From contig NZ_CP049919.1 in the NCBI RefSeq assembly GCF_015624425.1, positions 2,542,001 to 2,606,000 of the forward strand: a stretch of 64,000 nt of DNA. Reading direction: 5' to 3'. The notes under the pieces were generated by a model, which saw only the letters and a list, made by a program, of their open reading frames with translations, was not told the DNA's origin and made no database searches. The number at the start of each line of letters is the position of its first letter. Within the stretch, counting starts at the first letter, position 1. The DNA comes from Roseateles sp. DAIF2 (GTDB lineage: Bacteria > Pseudomonadota > Gammaproteobacteria > Burkholderiales > Burkholderiaceae_C). Below are positions 54,122-63,739 of this stretch, in pieces. A program made the translations under genes and the position numbers.

Positions 54122-55030
54122 CTACCAGCGCTTGCTGCTCAGCTCCGCCAGGATCTCGCCGTAGATGCGGTAGCGCGAGGCGCTGATCCTGCCGGCCTCG
54201 AGCGCGGCGATCACGCCGCAGCCCGGCTCATGCTGGTGCGTGCAGTTGTAGAAGCGGCAGTCGCCGGCGTGCGCACGCAGGTCCGGCATCAGGATCGGCA
54301 GCTGCGCCGGCTCGATCTGGCGCAGGCCGAATTCCTGGAAGCCCGGCGAATCGATCAGCGCGGTGTGGCGCTCACCGTCGACCCAGTACCACTGCGTCGT
54401 CGTCGTCGTGTGGCGGCCCGAGTTCAGGGCCTGCGAGATGTCACCGACCTGGGCCTGGGCGTCGGGAATCAGCAGATTGATCAGGGTGCTCTTGCCCGTG
54501 CCGCTGGGGCCCAGCACGAAGCTGCTCTTGCCTTGCAGCCAGGGCTCCAGCAGCGCGCGCGAGCCGGCCGGGTCGGCCTTCAGCGCCACCTCCATCACCT
54601 CCAGACCCATCTCGCGGTAGGGCCGCAGGCGTTCGCGCGCGGCCTCGGCGCCGGGCAGGTCGGTCTTGTTCAGCGCGATGCGCGCCGCGATGCCGGCGCT
54701 CTCGGCCGCGATCAGCGCGCGCGTCAGCTGGCTCTCGCTGAACACCGGCTCCACCGCGACCAGCACCAGCAGCTGGTCCAGGTTCGCCGCGAAGCTCTTG
54801 GTCTTCCACTCGTCCTGGCGGAACAGCAGGTTGCCGCGCGGCTCCACCGCCTCGATCACGCCCTCGTCGCCGCTCGGTGCCCAGCGCACCCGGTCGCCGA
54901 CCACGCAATCGCTCTTCTTGCCGCGCGGATGGCAGACATGACGCACGCCGTCCGCATCCTCGACGATGTAGTGCCGGCCATGGCCGCGCACCACCAGGCC
55001 CAGGTCCAGGTCCTGGAACTTGGCCGTCAT
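54122..55030 (-). CDS. rsgA: Small-subunit biogenesis GTPase RsgA
   Basis: 302 residues. Circularly permuted GTPase: N-terminal OB fold, then G4 NKTD at 121-124, G1 GPSGTGKST at 174-182, G3 DSPG near 227-230, then the C-terminal zinc finger with Cys258, Cys263, His265 and Cys271. It releases factors from the maturing 30S subunit. Last gene of the M48 protease - pterin dehydratase - rsgA unit, overlapping the previous stop by four bases. Confidence 0.96.
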   Translation of the reverse strand: MTAKFQDLDLGLVVRGHGRHYIVEDADGVRHVCHPRGKKSDCVVGDRVRWAPSGDEGVIEAVEPRGNLLFRQDEWKTKSFAANLDQLLVLVAVEPVFSESQLTRALIAAESAGIAARIALNKTDLPGAEAARERLRPYREMGLEVMEVALKADPAGSRALLEPWLQGKSSFVLGPSGTGKSTLINLLIPDAQAQVGDISQALNSGRHTTTTTQWYWVDGERHTALIDSPGFQEFGLRQIEPAQLPILMPDLRAHAGDCRFYNCTHQHEPGCGVIAALEAGRISASRYRIYGEILAELSSKRW

Positions 55031-55371
55031 GCCTGCTCGGCCTCGGGCAGGGCCGAGACTTGCGCGGCGCAGATGAAATCGTTGGCCGTCAGGCCGCCGG
55101 CGCTGTGGGTGCGGAAGCTGACGGTGCAGGTGCCGTAGCTCACCAGCATCTCAGGATGGTGGTCCTGCGCATGGGCCAGCTCGGCCACCGCGTCGACGAA
55201 GGCCATGGTCTGGTAGTAGTTGTCGAAGCGGAAGGCGCGCGCGATCAGCTGGCGCTCGGCATCGGGCAGCCAGCCCGGCACCTGGTCCAGCCAGCTCTGC
55301 AGCTGGGCTTCGGGAAGGGCCTCATGCTGGGGCGTGCATTGGGCGAGCAGCAGGTTCATGGCTTGGGTCAC
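55027..55371 (-). CDS. phhB: 4a-hydroxytetrahydrobiopterin dehydratase
   Basis: 114 residues, PCD/DCoH fold. FRFDNYYQTMAFVDAVAELAHAQDHHPEM carries the signature (span about 47-75) with the catalytic His pair in DHHPE; VSYGTCTVSFRTHSAGGLT follows. It recycles the pterin cofactor of aromatic hydroxylases or assists molybdopterin-related steps; no hydroxylase gene is nearby. The GTG at 55371 overlaps the M48 stop as GTGA; an ATG four codons later is also possible. Confidence 0.92.
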   Translation of the reverse strand: MTQAMNLLLAQCTPQHEALPEAQLQSWLDQVPGWLPDAERQLIARAFRFDNYYQTMAFVDAVAELAHAQDHHPEMLVSYGTCTVSFRTHSAGGLTANDFICAAQVSALPEAEQA

Positions 55372-56648
55372 AGGGCGGCAATGGCGGCCAGGCGTTCGCT
55401 GGCCGGCGGGTGGGAATAGTAGAAGCGGGCGTAGACCGGATCCGGCGTCAGGGTGCCGGCATTGTCCTCGTGCAGCTTCAGGAGGGCCGAGGCCAGATCG
55501 GCGCCGCTGGCCTGCACGCAGGCATAGGCATCGGCCTGGAACTCGTCGCGGCGCGACAGCAGGCTGCCGATCGGCGTGAAGAAGAAGCCGAACACCGGCA
55601 GCACCAGCAGGAACAGCAGCAGGGCCAGCGCGTCGTTCGGCGCATCCAGGTTCGGCTGCACGCCGAAGCCAAAAAAGAAGGCCGGCTGGGCCGACAGCCA
55701 GCCCAGCAGCGCGAAGCCGGCCAGGCTCAGGCCGAACATCGTCAGCATGCGCTTGAGCACATGCTTGTGCTTGAAATGCCCCAGCTCATGGGCCAGCACC
55801 GCCTCGACCTCGGCGCCGGACAGGCGCGCCAGCAGGGTGTCGAAGAACACCACCCGCTTGGCCGCGCCGATGCCGGTGAAATAGGCATTGCCATGGGCCG
55901 AGCGGCGGCTGCCGTCCATCACGAACAGGCCCTTGGCCGCGAAACCGCAGCGCGCCATCAGGCCCTGCACGCGGGTCTTCAGGCCCTCGTCGGTCAGCGG
56001 CTCGAACTTGTTGAACAGCGGCGCGATCACGGTCGGGTAGAGCACCAGGATCAGCAGATTGAAGCCCATCCAGGATCCCCAGGCCCACAGCCACCAATAG
56101 CGCCCGGCCGCGCCCATCAGCCACAGGATCAGCGCGGCGATCGGCAGGCCGATCACGGCACCGACCGCCAGGCCCTTCAGGTTGTCGACCAGGTAGAGCT
56201 TCCATGTCATGCGGTTGAAGCCGAAGCGCTGCTCGATGCGGAAGGTGCTGTAGAGCTCGAAGGGCAGGTCCAGCAGGCCGCCGATCAGCGCGAAGGCGGC
56301 GATCAGCGCCAGCTGGTAGCCCATGGGCGGCCAGTCCAGCGCGCGCAGCGCGCCGTTCAGCAGGTCCAGCCCGCCCAGCAGGGTCCAGCCCAGCAGCACC
56401 GCGGCGTTGAAGGCCAGGCTCAGCAGGCCGAAGCGCGCGCGCGTCACCGTGTAGTCGGCCGCCTTCTGGTGCGCCGCCAGCGGCACGGTGGCGGCGAAGG
56501 GCGCGGGCACCGCCTCGCGATGGCGCATCACATGGCGCACCTGGCGGCCGTTGAGCCAGAACTTGATCAGCAGGGACAGCAGCAGCGCCGCGGCAAAGGC
56601 CAGGCTCAGATGGGTGGGATTCAGCACAAGAAAATTCGCGGACGGCAT
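55368..56648 (-). CDS. M48-family membrane zinc metalloprotease (Ste24-like)
   Basis: 426 residues with seven or so hydrophobic segments. Zinc motif HELGH at 287-291 in [13 protein letters not shown], Glu ligand in EFQADAYA. The length and [16 protein letters not shown] region match bacterial CAAX-protease-like Ste24 homologues rather than the shorter HtpX. Probably a membrane protein quality-control protease. First gene of the operon with phhB and rsgA; divergent from orn across 67 bases. Confidence 0.93.
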   Translation of the reverse strand: MPSANFLVLNPTHLSLAFAAALLLSLLIKFWLNGRQVRHVMRHREAVPAPFAATVPLAAHQKAADYTVTRARFGLLSLAFNAAVLLGWTLLGGLDLLNGALRALDWPPMGYQLALIAAFALIGGLLDLPFELYSTFRIEQRFGFNRMTWKLYLVDNLKGLAVGAVIGLPIAALILWLMGAAGRYWWLWAWGSWMGFNLLILVLYPTVIAPLFNKFEPLTDEGLKTRVQGLMARCGFAAKGLFVMDGSRRSAHGNAYFTGIGAAKRVVFFDTLLARLSGAEVEAVLAHELGHFKHKHVLKRMLTMFGLSLAGFALLGWLSAQPAFFFGFGVQPNLDAPNDALALLLFLLVLPVFGFFFTPIGSLLSRRDEFQADAYACVQASGADLASALLKLHEDNAGTLTPDPVYARFYYSHPPASERLAAIAAL

Positions 56649-56715
56649 GGGCGTGAGTGTAGGGCTGCGACAATGCGGCAACCGAAGACCACAAGCTTTC
56701 CGAGAGAGCCAAGCC

Positions 56716-57279
56716 ATGAGCGACAACCCCCTGCTGGCCAGCAGCGACCAGAACCTGATCTGGATCGATCTGGAGATGACCGGCCTGTACCCCGACCGCG
56801 ACCGCATCATCGAGGTGGCGGTGGTGGTGACCGACCCGCAGCTGACGGTGCGCATCGAGGGGCCGGTGTTCGCGATCCACCAGAGCGACGCGACCCTGGA
56901 CGCGATGGACAACTGGAACAAGGGCACGCATGGCAAGAGCGGCCTGATCGACCGCGTCAAGGCCTCGACCATCACCGAGGAGCAGGCCGCCGCCCAGGTG
57001 ATCGAGTTCCTGAAGGCCTATGTGCCCAAGGGCAAGTCGCCGATGTGCGGCAACAGCATCTGCCAGGACCGCCGCTTCCTCGCCAACTACATGCCGACGC
57101 TGGAAGACTTCTTCCACTACCGCAATCTCGACGTGTCGACCCTGAAGGAGCTGGCGCGGCGCTGGAAGCCCGGCATCATCGACGGCTTCAAGAAGGCCCA
57201 GAAGCACACCGCGCTGGCCGACATCCATGAGTCGATCGAGGAGCTCGCCTATTACCGCGAGCATTTCCTGAGCCTCTGA
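56716..57279 (+). CDS. orn: Oligoribonuclease
   Basis: 187 residues, DEDDh 3'-5' exonuclease that degrades 2-5-nt RNAs, including pGpG from cyclic di-GMP breakdown. Exo [11 protein letters not shown], Exo [11 protein letters not shown] and Exo [18 protein letters not shown] are intact. ATG at 56716 gives the standard length. It is 16 bases before the pabB fusion gene and may be cotranscribed. Confidence 0.97.
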   Translation: MSDNPLLASSDQNLIWIDLEMTGLYPDRDRIIEVAVVVTDPQLTVRIEGPVFAIHQSDATLDAMDNWNKGTHGKSGLIDRVKASTITEEQAAAQVIEFLKAYVPKGKSPMCGNSICQDRRFLANYMPTLEDFFHYRNLDVSTLKELARRWKPGIIDGFKKAQKHTALADIHESIEELAYYREHFLSL

Positions 57280-57295
57280 TCCCGCCGGTCCCGCG

Positions 57296-59167
57296 ATGAG
57301 CAGTACCCGCCGCCCCGACGAGCTCTGGGCGGCCTTCGACTTCCCGCGCCATCCGCTGTCCCGCGAGGACGGCGAGCGCCTGCGCGGCGCCTTCTACGCG
57401 CCGCCGGCGCGGCGCCTGATCGCGCGCGAGGCGGCCGAGCTGCGCGGCGTGATCGACGCCGCCCATGCGGCCGCGCGCGCCGGCGCCTGGGTGCTGGGCG
57501 GCCTGCGTTACGAGGCCGCGGCGGCCCTGGACCCGGTGCTGGCGACCCTGCCCTCCGAGGGCCCGCTGGCCGAGTTCCAGGTCTGGGATTCGGCGCCCGA
57601 GGCCTGGCCCGAGGCCGAGGCCGCGCCGATGCCGCTGTCCGGCTGGAGCGATGGCCAGGACGAGGCGACCGCGGCCGCACAGGTCAAGCGGGTGCGCGAA
57701 TGGATACGCGCGGGTGACTGCTACCAGGTCAATCTGACCACCCGGCTCGCGGCCACGCCACAGCCCGGCTTCGAGCTGGCCGCCTATTTCCTGGCGCTGC
57801 AGGCGGCGCAGCCGGGCGGCTTCGCGCTGTTTCTGCGTGAGCCTGGCATCGCCAGCGTCTCGCCCGAGCTGTTCTTCGACTGGCGCCCGCTGCCCGAGAG
57901 CGAGGGCGCGCCGCGCACCTGGCTGATCGCGGCCCAGCCGATGAAGGGCACGGCGCCGCGCGGCGCCGACCGCGCTGTAGACGAGGCGGCCCAGACCTAT
58001 CTGCGCACCAGCGAGAAGGAGCGCGCCGAAAACCTGATGATCGTGGACCTGCTGCGCAACGACCTGTCGCGCATCGCGGTCACCGGCTCGGTGCGGGTGC
58101 CGCGCCTCTTTGAGCTGCATCCGCTCAGCACGGTCTGGCAGATGACCTCGACCGTCACCGCGGTGGGGCGCAGCGGCCTGCGGCTGTCCGAGCTGTTCGG
58201 CGCGCTGTTCCCCTGCGGTTCGATCACCGGCGCGCCCAAGGTGCGTGCCACGCAGATCATTGCCGAACTGGAGCAACGCCCGCGCGGCTGGTACTGCGGG
58301 GCCCTGGGCCTGCTGCAGCCGGGCGGGGCGGCCACCTTCAACGTGCCGATCCGCACCGTCGAGACCGCACCGGACGGCGCCGGCCTGTGCTGCGGCATCG
58401 GCAGCGGCATCACGCTGGACTCGCAAGCCGAGGCCGAGATCGCCGAATGGCGCGCCAAGAGCCGCTTTCTGCTGCGCGCGGCGGCGCCGGTGGCGGCGCT
58501 GGAAACCCTGCGGCTGGCGCAGGGCGCCTTTGCCCGGCTGGAGCTGCACCTGGCGCGGCTGCAGCGCTGCGTGCGCCATTTCGGCCTGACCTGGTGCGGC
58601 GACTGCGTGCGCTCCCAGCTGGCCAAGATCGCGCGCGAGCATCCGCATGGCAGCTGGCGCGTGCGCCTGATCCTGGCGCGCGGCGGCAAGCTGCGCACCG
58701 AGGTGCAGGCGCTGGCCGAGACCATGCAGCCGGTGCGGCTGGCGCTGGCGCCGCGGCCGATCGCCACCCTCGGGCCGGCGGCCGAGTTTATTCAGCACAA
58801 GACCACGCGGCGCGAGCTCTACGAGGCCTTCACCGCGGACAAGCCGGCCGGCGCCTTCGATCTGATCCTGTGGAACGAGGCCGGCGAACTGACCGAGGGT
58901 ACGTTCGGCAATATCGCGCTGAATATCGAGGGCCAATGGCTGACGCCGCGCGCCGCGGCCGGGCTGCTGCCCGGTGTGCTGCGCGAGGAGCTGCTGGCCC
59001 AGGGGCGCGTGCGCGAGGCACGCCTGACGCCCCAGGACCTGACGCGAGCCCAGGGGCTCGCCTTCTTCAACAGCCTGCGCGGCTGGCTCGAGGCCGAGCT
59101 GCTACCGCAGCAGGATCACGACCACGACGACCCGCCACCCGCTCGCCTGCGCGCCTCTTCTTCCTGA
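57296..59167 (+). CDS. pabB: PabB-PabC fusion: aminodeoxychorismate synthase component I / lyase
   Basis: 623 residues. Residues about 1-395 form the chorismate-binding PabB domain (GDCYQVNLTTRL, QPMKGTAPRG, NLMIVDLLRNDLSRI, GSITGAPKVRATQII). From about 400 to 605 is a class IV aminotransferase-like PabC domain with the late LTEGTFGNIALNIEG block. Together with a PabA glutaminase encoded elsewhere it makes 4-aminobenzoate for folate. A short His/Asp-rich tail (QQDHDHDDPPP) follows the lyase domain. This fusion is common in betaproteobacteria. Confidence 0.93.
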   Translation: MSSTRRPDELWAAFDFPRHPLSREDGERLRGAFYAPPARRLIAREAAELRGVIDAAHAAARAGAWVLGGLRYEAAAALDPVLATLPSEGPLAEFQVWDSAPEAWPEAEAAPMPLSGWSDGQDEATAAAQVKRVREWIRAGDCYQVNLTTRLAATPQPGFELAAYFLALQAAQPGGFALFLREPGIASVSPELFFDWRPLPESEGAPRTWLIAAQPMKGTAPRGADRAVDEAAQTYLRTSEKERAENLMIVDLLRNDLSRIAVTGSVRVPRLFELHPLSTVWQMTSTVTAVGRSGLRLSELFGALFPCGSITGAPKVRATQIIAELEQRPRGWYCGALGLLQPGGAATFNVPIRTVETAPDGAGLCCGIGSGITLDSQAEAEIAEWRAKSRFLLRAAAPVAALETLRLAQGAFARLELHLARLQRCVRHFGLTWCGDCVRSQLAKIAREHPHGSWRVRLILARGGKLRTEVQALAETMQPVRLALAPRPIATLGPAAEFIQHKTTRRELYEAFTADKPAGAFDLILWNEAGELTEGTFGNIALNIEGQWLTPRAAAGLLPGVLREELLAQGRVREARLTPQDLTRAQGLAFFNSLRGWLEAELLPQQDHDHDDPPPARLRASSS

Positions 59168-59216
59168 GGCACGCCTGCATGCCGGCCGCGGCCGGGTCCT
59201 CCTTTTTCCGAATCCC

Positions 59217-61475
59217 ATGAAACACAAGAAGACCTCTGCAGACCAGATCCCGGATGGTGGCGATGTAGCCGCCGTCGAGGCCAAGCCCGCGCCGAAGCGC
59301 CGCACGAAAAAAGAGACGGCCGAGGCGGCTGTGGTGATCGAGGCCGTGCCCGAGCCCGTCGCTGCGAAGAAGGCGCCGGCGAAGACAAAAGCGCCGGCGC
59401 GCAAGCCCGCCGTCGTGGCTGCCGAAGCTGCCGTGGTCGCCCAGCCTGTTGCGCCGGTGGCACCGGTGGAGCCGCCGGCCGAGGAGCCCGCATCCGCGCC
59501 GAAGAAAAAGCCCGCCGCGCGCAAGAAGGTCGCCGCCGCGGCGCCGGTCGAGGAGGTCGCTGCCGAAGCACCGCCGGCCGCCAAGAAGAAGGCCGGCAGC
59601 AAGAAGACAAAACCGGCCGAGGTCGCCGCGGCGCCGGTCGAACCGGCCGAGCCGCCCCCGCCGCCGCGCTACAGCCTGGGCTCGCGCGAGGACGAGGACA
59701 GCGTGTTCGGCGACTATGAGCTGCACGACCTCGAGCTGGCGCGCAGCTATCACCTGCGTCTGCAGGGCCCACTGGCCTGGCGTTGCGATTGCGAGCAGCA
59801 TCGCGCGCAGGCCGATTGCGAGCATGGCGAGGCGCTGCTGAGCCTGCTGCCGCTGGAGAAGGTGGCCGAGCTGGACGCCGGCTGGCCGGCCCGCGAGGCC
59901 GAGGTCTGGCTGGTGCAGCAGGGCCTGGAGCGCAAGCTGCAATGGGTGCCGGGTCTGGCGGTGCCGCCGGCCCTGCAGCAGCTGGCCGCGCCGGCGCTGG
60001 ACGAGGCGATGCGCCTGCCGGCCGAGCGGGCGCATGCCTGGCTGCAGGCGTTGCTGGATGGTGCGCGCGCCGAGGCGCTGCCGCTGCGCGTCGCGCCCGA
60101 GGTCTGGACCCAGCTGGCCTGGGCGCGCGATGCGCAGGCGCGCGTGGCGCGGCTGGAGCCGCTGCTGGCCGAGCCCGGCGCGCTGGCCGGGCTGCTGAAG
60201 GAGGAGCTGCCGACCTACCAATGGGAGGCGGCGCTGTTCGCCGTCTGCGCCGGCCGCGCGCTGATCGCCGACGACTTGGGCCTGGGCCAGCGCGGCGCCG
60301 CGATCGCGGCGATCCGGCTCTGGGCCCAGCGCTTCGGCGTCGAGCCCGTGCTGCTGATCGCGCCGGCCGCCACGCATGAGGCCTGGCGGCGCGACATCGA
60401 ACGCCTGCTGGGCGAGTTCCCGCGCAGCCTGATCCTGGCCGAGAAGCCGCCGGCCGCGACCGGCCGCCATGCCCAGGCGCCGCGCCTGCTGGTGGTCGAT
60501 GCGCTGGAGCGCCTGGACGAGGCCGCGCTGCAGGCGCTGCGTGAATTGGAGGTGCCGCAGCTGCTGCTGATCGCCGCGCAGGAACCGCTGGGCGACCTAC
60601 GTCTGGCGGCCTGGGTGGACTGGCTGGATCCGGCGCGGCGCGGCCCCGCGGCCCGCCTGGCCGCGTTGCCGGCCGATGCCAGCAAGAAGGCGCAGCGCGA
60701 GGCGCTGCAAAGCGTGCTGCTGTCGCGCCGCAAGCGCGAGCTGCAGGGCGAGCAGCTGCCGGCCGCGCTGACCCAGCCGCGCTGGTTGAGCCTGCCGGCG
60801 AGCGCCGCGCCCCAGCCGCAGGCGCCGCTGCAGCAACTGCGCGCGCTGCAGCAGCGTTGGTCGCAGCTGGGCTTCCTGACGGCCGCCGAACAGCAGCAAT
60901 TGCTGCAGGCCCTGGCCCTGCTGCCGGCCGCCTCGCGCCATGCGCTGACGGCCAAGGTCGAGGCGCTGCTGGCGCTGCGCCAGGAATGGCTGCTGCCGGA
61001 GGCCGGTGCGGCCGCGGCGCGCCTGGTGGTCTGCGCCCAGTCCGAGACCCTGCTGGACAGCCTGGCCCAGGCGCTGAAGGTGCGCAAGCTGCTGGTGCAG
61101 CGCCTGCGCGCCGGCGATGCCGAGGCTGCATTGACTGCCTGGCGGGCCGAGGCCGGCGGCGTGCTGCTGGCCAGCGATGCCGCGCTGGCGGCCCAGGCCG
61201 GCCTGGGCGAGCCGCGCGTGGCCCTGATCCACGCCGACCTGCCCTGGAGCGCGGCGCTGCCGCTGCAGCGCCTGCAGCGCGTCTGCGGCGAGGGTGCGCG
61301 CGGCGTGCCGGTGGCCCAGCTGCTGATCGAGGGCTCGCTGGACCGTGCGCTGCTGGGCGTGCAGCAGCGCGGCATTGCCTTCCCGGCCTGGCTGGACGCG
61401 CCGCCGGCCTGGCTGGACGAAGAGCAGCTGGCCGCGCTGATGCCGGCCCTGCAGGCGCTGCTGGAAGCGCTTTAA
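59217..61475 (+). CDS. SWIM-SNF2 pseudo-ATPase with histone-H1-like tail
   Basis: 752 residues. Residues 1-148 are a Lys/Ala/Pro-rich disordered tail like histone H1 or AlgP (KKAPAKTKAPARKP, AAKKKAGSKKTKPAE). A SWIM-type zinc site CxC-x8-CxH follows (Cys190, Cys192, Cys201, His203). Residues about 328-510 align with the SNF2 N-lobe: LPTYQ Q-motif-like at 331-335, motif I ADDLGLGQRG at 351-360 in place of ADEMGLGKT, motif II VVDAL at 426-430 in place of DEAQ, and the post-lobe LSRRKRELQGEQLP at 502-514. The C lobe keeps motif IV (ARLVVCAQSET), V (VLLASDAALAAQAGL) and VI (QRLQRV at 684-689). Loss of the P-loop Lys and of DE suggests it binds DNA without ATP-driven remodelling. Confidence 0.72.
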   Translation: MKHKKTSADQIPDGGDVAAVEAKPAPKRRTKKETAEAAVVIEAVPEPVAAKKAPAKTKAPARKPAVVAAEAAVVAQPVAPVAPVEPPAEEPASAPKKKPAARKKVAAAAPVEEVAAEAPPAAKKKAGSKKTKPAEVAAAPVEPAEPPPPPRYSLGSREDEDSVFGDYELHDLELARSYHLRLQGPLAWRCDCEQHRAQADCEHGEALLSLLPLEKVAELDAGWPAREAEVWLVQQGLERKLQWVPGLAVPPALQQLAAPALDEAMRLPAERAHAWLQALLDGARAEALPLRVAPEVWTQLAWARDAQARVARLEPLLAEPGALAGLLKEELPTYQWEAALFAVCAGRALIADDLGLGQRGAAIAAIRLWAQRFGVEPVLLIAPAATHEAWRRDIERLLGEFPRSLILAEKPPAATGRHAQAPRLLVVDALERLDEAALQALRELEVPQLLLIAAQEPLGDLRLAAWVDWLDPARRGPAARLAALPADASKKAQREALQSVLLSRRKRELQGEQLPAALTQPRWLSLPASAAPQPQAPLQQLRALQQRWSQLGFLTAAEQQQLLQALALLPAASRHALTAKVEALLALRQEWLLPEAGAAAARLVVCAQSETLLDSLAQALKVRKLLVQRLRAGDAEAALTAWRAEAGGVLLASDAALAAQAGLGEPRVALIHADLPWSAALPLQRLQRVCGEGARGVPVAQLLIEGSLDRALLGVQQRGIAFPAWLDAPPAWLDEEQLAALMPALQALLEAL

Positions 61476-61483
61476 GCCCAGCT

Positions 61484-63007
61484 CTAGGCCGCGTTCAGCG
61501 CCAGGCTGGCCGGCGGGGCGAACACCCGGTCCGGGTCGTACTGGGCCTTCAGCTGGCGCAGCCGCGCCAGCTGCGCGCCGTAGTAGGCGGCGGGGCCGTT
61601 GCTGCCGATCAGCAGGTCGGGGTAGTTCTGGTAGGCCCGGCCGCTGCTCCAGCGCGCCATGGTCGCGCGCATGCCATGGGTCCAGGTGGCGGCCTCGTCC
61701 AGGGTCGCCGCCGCGGTGCCGGGAAAGTAGTCGGCCAGGTACTGGGCGCTGAACAGCGCGCCGCGGTGCGCGAAGGCGCTGGCGGCCGGTTCGACGCGCG
61801 CGATCGCGCCGCCCATCAGGTTCAGGATGATGGAGCCGCGCTGGCCGCGCCGCGCCTGCAAGGCCGCGCCCAGGGCCTGGATGCCGGCGGCGTCCAGCGG
61901 CGCATCGAAGAAGTCCGAGCTGGCCGCCATCGCGACGCGCTGCAGTTGGCCGGTGCTGCGCTGAGCCGGCAGATGGCAGGCCGGCAGGTCCAGGCTGCCG
62001 CAGCCCTCCAGCATGATCTGGCGGTAGCCGAACGCGGTGACCCCTCCGTCGTTCATCGGCGTGCGGCCGATGCGGGCCTGCAGCGCCTGCCAGACCGGCG
62101 CGGTGGTCGCAGCGTCGGCGCTGGCGATGCCCCACAGCAGGATGAAGTCCTCGATGGCCGACAGCACCAGCTGCGACCAGATCCAGTCCGGCGGGTTCCA
62201 GTCCTGCCAGGCCGCCAGCACGGCGGGCAGTTCGTCGACGCGGTAGGCCGCGCCGAAGCGGCACAGCGGCGTCAGCGCATGGGTCGAGAGGCGCAGCTCG
62301 GTGACGATGCCGAACTGGCCGCCGCCGGCGCCGCGCAGGGCCCACAGCAGCTCGGGGTTCTGCGTCGCGCTGCAGTCCAGTTGTCGACCGTCGGCCAGCA
62401 CCAGGCGCGCCCCGACCAGCTGGTCGCAGGTCAGGCCGTAGCGGCGGTCCAGCACGCCGAAGCCGCCGCCCAGGGTCAGGCCGGCGATGCCGACGCTGAC
62501 GCAGCTGCCGGCGGCGATGCAGCGGCCGGCATCGATCAGCGCCGCATAGACATCGGCCAGGGTGGCGCCGGCGCCGATCACCGCCACCTCGCCCTCCAGC
62601 CGCACCGCATTCATCGGCCCGACGTCGATGACGAGGCCCTCGCCGGTGGAGGCGCCGACATAGCTGTGGCCGCCGCCGCGCGGCGTCAGCGGCAACTTGT
62701 GCTGGCGCGCGAAGGCCAGCGCGGCGACCACGTCGGCGGGCGTGTTGCAGCGGGCCAGCGCCTGCGGCTGCAGCGTGTCGTAGCGGGCATTGGCCGGCCG
62801 GCGCGCGGTGTCATAGCCGGTCTGCCCGGGGCGCAGCAGCTGGCCCTGCAGCTGGCGCGCCAGCGGCTCCCAGTCGAGGCCAGCGGGCGGCGGGATCACC
62901 GGCGGCGTCGCCGTCTCGCCCGAGCCGCCACCCCCGCCGCCGCAGCCGGGCAGCCACAGGCCGCCCGTCAAGCCGCCGGCCGCCGTCAGAAAACGCCGCC
63001 TGTCCAT
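61484..63007 (-). CDS. Tat-exported FAD-dependent oxidase lipoprotein (BBE-like)
   Basis: 507 residues. MDRRRFLTAAGG is a Tat signal (RRRFL), and LPGC with Cys22 is a lipobox, so it should be a lipoprotein exported folded. The FAD_binding_4 domain has RGGGHSY with His114 and GSCVSVGIAG with Cys169, the residues that hold FAD by two covalent bonds in berberine-bridge-type oxidases. The C-terminal BBE segment (YQNYPDLL, YYGAQLARLRQLKAQYDPDRVF) is complete. It oxidises a sugar or other alcohol with O2 or a periplasmic acceptor; substrate unknown. Convergent with the SWIM-SNF2 gene, 8 bases apart. Confidence 0.9.
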   Translation of the reverse strand: MDRRRFLTAAGGLTGGLWLPGCGGGGGGSGETATPPVIPPPAGLDWEPLARQLQGQLLRPGQTGYDTARRPANARYDTLQPQALARCNTPADVVAALAFARQHKLPLTPRGGGHSYVGASTGEGLVIDVGPMNAVRLEGEVAVIGAGATLADVYAALIDAGRCIAAGSCVSVGIAGLTLGGGFGVLDRRYGLTCDQLVGARLVLADGRQLDCSATQNPELLWALRGAGGGQFGIVTELRLSTHALTPLCRFGAAYRVDELPAVLAAWQDWNPPDWIWSQLVLSAIEDFILLWGIASADAATTAPVWQALQARIGRTPMNDGGVTAFGYRQIMLEGCGSLDLPACHLPAQRSTGQLQRVAMAASSDFFDAPLDAAGIQALGAALQARRGQRGSIILNLMGGAIARVEPAASAFAHRGALFSAQYLADYFPGTAAATLDEAATWTHGMRATMARWSSGRAYQNYPDLLIGSNGPAAYYGAQLARLRQLKAQYDPDRVFAPPASLALNAA

Positions 63008-63127
63008 GAGCCTCCTCCCTCTTCGGTATTTGTTGCAGCCAATCAAATACCAATTTGGGACCTGTTGAGGGCCAATGTGCCTGGGGCAGACCCTAGGCGG
63101 CGGCGCGCCTATAGGCAATCTGAAGCT

Positions 63128-63739
63128 TCAGGGCTCGGGCGGGGCCTGGTGGCGTTCACGCAGCGCGCGCAGCAGGGCCGAGACCTCGCCGTCCGGGCGC
63201 GCCGGGCATTTGCGGTAGACGGCGCCGTCCGGCGTGCGCGCCAGCAGCTTCATGTTGATCAGCTCGCGGCGCAGGGTGCAGTGGTCGCCGAAGCCATGCC
63301 AGGCCTGCAGGATCTGGTTGACCTCGCGCTCGGTGTAGGGCCGCTTGGCATCGAAATGCAGCCACAGCCCCCACAGCGCCTGGCGTTGCACGCTGTACTT
63401 GGTGGGCCAGCGCATCAGCCGGCCGCGAGTGTCGAACTGGCGCAGCGCACGGTCGGCGGTGTCGCCCAGCGCCGGGTGGCGCGGGCCGCGCTGCGGGGCC
63501 AGACGCTGGCGTTCTGGCAGGCGGCCGGGGTTGTCGCTCGGCGGGCTCGGGTCGGCCGCGGGCGGGGTGGCCTTCAGGGCCTGCAGATTGCGATGGCCGG
63601 CGGCGCGCGCCAGCATGTTCATCAGGCTCAGGTGGCTGGGCAGATGTTCGGCCGGGGTGGCCTCGGCCAGCTGGCGGCGCAGGGTCTTGGCAAAGGCCGA
63701 GAGGTCCGGCACCGGGCAAGCGATCGTTTCACGGGGCAT
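63128..63739 (-). CDS. DUF2087-domain protein
   Basis: 203 residues. The N-terminal half is helical (PAEHLPSHLSLMNMLARAAGHRNLQALK, about 29-56) with a Pro-rich linker. The C-terminal about 100 residues match DUF2087: LMRWPTKYSVQRQAL, RPYTEREVNQILQAW, DHCTLRRELINMKLLARTPDGAVYRK. The fold is probably a winged helix, so a regulator is likely. Stand-alone gene; the 120 bases to the oxidase gene hold no clear signal. Confidence 0.8.
   Translation of the reverse strand: MPRETIACPVPDLSAFAKTLRRQLAEATPAEHLPSHLSLMNMLARAAGHRNLQALKATPPAADPSPPSDNPGRLPERQRLAPQRGPRHPALGDTADRALRQFDTRGRLMRWPTKYSVQRQALWGLWLHFDAKRPYTEREVNQILQAWHGFGDHCTLRRELINMKLLARTPDGAVYRKCPARPDGEVSALLRALRERHQAPPEP

Noticed and set aside
59217..59660. 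The Lys/Ala-rich N-terminus as a separate AlgP/H1-like gene
   Set aside because: The frame runs on without stop into the SWIM and SNF2-like regions and there is no second start signal.
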